DNA from: an uncultured Acidimicrobiales bacterium
GTDB lineage: Bacteria; Actinomycetota; Acidimicrobiia; Acidimicrobiales; SZUA-35
Reading direction: 5' to 3'
Assembly: GCA_938021675.1 (NCBI GenBank)
Contig: CALIFY010000026.1
Coordinates: 1-34,525 of the forward strand
DNA: 34,525 nt
The translations under genes and the position numbers were made by a program. Below, in pieces: positions 32,881 to 34,525 of the stretch; position 1 is the first letter of the stretch; each line of letters opens with the position of its first letter. The notes beneath the pieces were generated by a model. The model worked only from the letters and a program-made list of their open reading frames with translations. It was not told the DNA's origin and did no database searches.

Positions 32881-33789
32881 ATGAATCTGAATCGCTCAAC
32901 TAGTAGTCCGGTAAGCCAGTGGCCCCGCCCGTTGGCCCTCGTCCTGTCGGGCGGCGGGTCGTACGGGGCTACCCAAGCCGGCATGATCCGGGCCCTCATC
33001 GAAGAGGGCATCACACCAGACCTCGTCGTCGGGTCCTCCGTCGGCGCACTGAATGGAGCCGTTTTCGCCGCCGACCCTGATGGCGCTGCCGACAAACTGA
33101 CCGAGGTGTGGGCCTCGATGAACCGGTCGAAGCTCTTCGGTGGCCGATTCAAGATCTCGAAAGGGTTCACCGCAGCCCGCAATGGTCTCCGCAAACACAG
33201 CCTGAGCTTGTTCTCACTCGACAAACTGTCGGCCTTGATCGACGAGCACCTACCGGATCGCACGATCGAGTCCTTACAGATCTCGACCGCGGTTGTAGTC
33301 ACCGACGCCCAGCTCGGGAAGCCGAAACTCCTTCGCCAGGGCCCGCTTAGTCCGGCCCTACAAGCCAGTGCAGCATTGCCGGGCATCTTTCCCCCGGTGA
33401 AAATTCAAGGCTGTTTCTACATCGACGGAGGTGTCTCGGCCAACGTGCCGATCCGCCAGGCCATAACCGCCGGCGCTCGAAGCATGATCGTGCTCGATGC
33501 GAATCCGGCATCGATGCCCGGCACCCTTCCCCACTCAGTGGTCGGCTCGATCGCCCATGCGTCGATGATCATGCTGCGGAACCAGCGAGCCGATGCTGTC
33601 GAGGATCTGACCGGCAAATACCCGATCCTCCACCTCCCGCAGTCAACGCCGCCGGGGCAGAGCTCGTTCGAGTTCGACCAGTCAACCGAGCTAGCCGAAG
33701 CCGGCTATTCATCGGCCCGTACGTTCCTGGCCCAACTTCCCGACCTCACCGACTCGTCAACGCGGCTCTCTTCGAATAACGTCCGCTGA
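32881..33789 (+). CDS. Patatin-like phospholipase (RssA-type serine hydrolase)
   Basis: 302 residues from the ATG at 32881. The Ser-Asp dyad fold: oxyanion glycines LVLSGGGSYGATQAGMIRAL (~20-39), nucleophile elbow VVGSSVGALNG (Ser53, G-x-S-x-G), and D182 in YIDGGVSANVP (DG[GA] motif). No signal peptide, hence a cytosolic or peripheral acyl-hydrolase; the lipid substrate is not predictable. The longer frame from 32584 overlaps ilvD on the other strand and is unlikely to be coding. The 246-bp spacer shared with divergent ilvD holds no other gene. Only 12 bp separate its stop from that of the convergent SulP gene, so no hairpin room is left between them. Confidence 0.87.
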   Translation: MNLNRSTSSPVSQWPRPLALVLSGGGSYGATQAGMIRALIEEGITPDLVVGSSVGALNGAVFAADPDGAADKLTEVWASMNRSKLFGGRFKISKGFTAARNGLRKHSLSLFSLDKLSALIDEHLPDRTIESLQISTAVVVTDAQLGKPKLLRQGPLSPALQASAALPGIFPPVKIQGCFYIDGGVSANVPIRQAITAGARSMIVLDANPASMPGTLPHSVVGSIAHASMIMLRNQRADAVEDLTGKYPILHLPQSTPPGQSSFEFDQSTELAEAGYSSARTFLAQLPDLTDSSTRLSSNNVR

Positions 33790-33801
33790 TCGGGTTTCGG
33801 T

Positions 33802-34525
33802 CTAGTGGCCGACACCAAGTTTTCCGGTCGTTCGGCGGTGCAGGCTCTCGGCGTGCCGGTTGAGCCCGACGAGATGCGCATCGATTCCTCGTTCGGCGAA
33901 CTTCGTTACCACCGCATCGAGGGCAACAACCGACGATGAGTCCCAGATACGGGCGCCGCTGAGGTCGATTTCTACTCGACCCACCTTGACGGCGTCGTAG
34001 TCAAAGGCATGAACCAAATCGTTCGTTGATGCGAAGAACAGTTCGCCGCTTACCGCGAAGAGTCGTTCGACATTGTCTGGATCGACAACACTGGTGACTC
34101 GCACCACATGAGAAACGTGGCGGACGAAGAACACCGCAGACAATACGACGCCGGCACCGACGCCATAGGCCAGATTGTGGGTAAGGACTACGACGGCGAC
34201 CGTAGCGACCATGACCGCCGTCTCGGTCCGTGGCATTGAGCGGAGCATGTCGGGTTTGATACTGGCCCAATCGAACGTTCCGATCGACACCATTATCATC
34301 ACCGCAACCAGCGCGGCCATCGGAATGCGGGCAACAAGATCGCCAAGCCCAAGAATGAGTATGAGGAGAAACACCCCTGATGCCAGGGTGGACAATCGGG
34401 TTCTGCCGCCGGATCGGAAGTTGATCATCGACTGGCCGATCATTGCGCAGCCGGCCATGCCACCGAAGAACCCGGTTGCGATGTTGGAGATGCCCTGACC
34501 GCGAGACTCCATGTTTTTGTCGGAG
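33802..34525 (-). CDS. SulP-family anion transporter with STAS domain, partial (5' end outside window)
   Basis: The last ~241 residues of a SulP permease; the frame is open to the window's end, where an ATG at 34512 is internal, since the SulP motif KNMESRGQGISNI runs through it. Visible are the GMAGCAMIGQSMINFRSGGRTRLS segment, membrane helices (LASGVFLLILILGLGDLVARI, ALVAVMIMVSIGTFDW, VMVATVAVVVLTHNLAYGVGAGVV), and a C-terminal STAS domain from ~residue 145 of the fragment, with VEIDLSGARIWDSSSVVALD; the S-S pair is at the place of regulatory phosphorylation in antisigma-factor antagonists. The substrate (sulfate, bicarbonate or another anion) cannot be told. It ends 12 bp from the convergent patatin gene. 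Confidence 0.9.
   Translation of the reverse strand, partial: SDKNMESRGQGISNIATGFFGGMAGCAMIGQSMINFRSGGRTRLSTLASGVFLLILILGLGDLVARIPMAALVAVMIMVSIGTFDWASIKPDMLRSMPRTETAVMVATVAVVVLTHNLAYGVGAGVVLSAVFFVRHVSHVVRVTSVVDPDNVERLFAVSGELFFASTNDLVHAFDYDAVKVGRVEIDLSGARIWDSSSVVALDAVVTKFAERGIDAHLVGLNRHAESLHRRTTGKLGVGH

Overview
The window looks like a chromosomal piece from a moderately GC-rich actinobacterium, most probably of class Acidimicrobiia. The pointers are a mycothiol-type formaldehyde dehydrogenase paired with a metallo-beta-lactamase hydrolase, an F420-type LLM oxidoreductase, a RamB-like regulator, frequent GTG/TTG starts, ATGA/GTGA gene overlaps and apparently leaderless promoters. The class is inferred from gene content and protein style; no rRNA or tRNA gene is present to confirm it.

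Layout. 1-1.6 kb: the end of an unidentified long protein translationally overlapping a beta-propeller lipoprotein, closed by a strong bidirectional terminator. 1.6-5.2 kb (minus strand): cyclophilin, then a run enoyl-CoA hydratase > hypoxanthine phosphoribosyltransferase > O-acetylhomoserine sulfhydrylase. 5.3-7.0 kb: FAD glycerol-3-phosphate dehydrogenase. 7.15-12.6 kb: one giant (about 1,824 residue) secreted protein whose C-terminal domain has the HxE...CxxC signature of a nucleic-acid deaminase toxin. 12.7-16.3 kb (minus): ilvB-ilvN-ilvC with an attenuation leader. The leader holds a 14-codon peptide carrying Ile-Leu-Val-Leu, an alternative hairpin and a rho-independent terminator. 16.35-16.7 kb: a decayed C-terminal scrap of a 5'-nucleotidase gene. 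16.7-17.7 kb: a thioredoxin-fold lipoprotein. 17.9-20.7 kb: a tightly overlapped operon mscR-like > MBL hydrolase > DUF1697 > DUF456, whose 3' end overlaps a convergent DoxX-like membrane protein gene. 22.2-26 kb: two ATPase/permease pairs of an ABC-2 type exporter. 26-28.5 kb: RamB-like regulator with direct repeats in its own promoter, then an LLM oxidoreductase. 28.6-29.9 kb: 3-hydroxyacyl-CoA dehydrogenase. 30.1-30.7 kb: a small secreted protein in a relatively AT-rich pocket, with a near-consensus promoter and a triplicated 16-bp repeat over its stop codon. 30.9-32.6 kb: ilvD. 32.9-33.8 kb: patatin-like phospholipase. 33.8 kb to the end: a SulP transporter with STAS domain, cut by the window edge.

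How the genes fit together. IlvB/IlvN, IlvC and IlvD give the shared valine/isoleucine route from pyruvate/2-oxobutyrate to the 2-oxo acids; ilvBNC appears controlled by ribosome-mediated attenuation. The enoyl-CoA hydratase, hydroxyacyl-CoA dehydrogenase, RamB-like regulator and glycerol-3-phosphate dehydrogenase suggest lipid and acyl-CoA metabolism but are in separate transcription units. The least ordinary parts are the giant deaminase-tipped secreted protein, which has no recognisable immunity gene beside it, and the small regulatory and repeat structures at 16.2, 26.0 and 30.1-30.8 kb.
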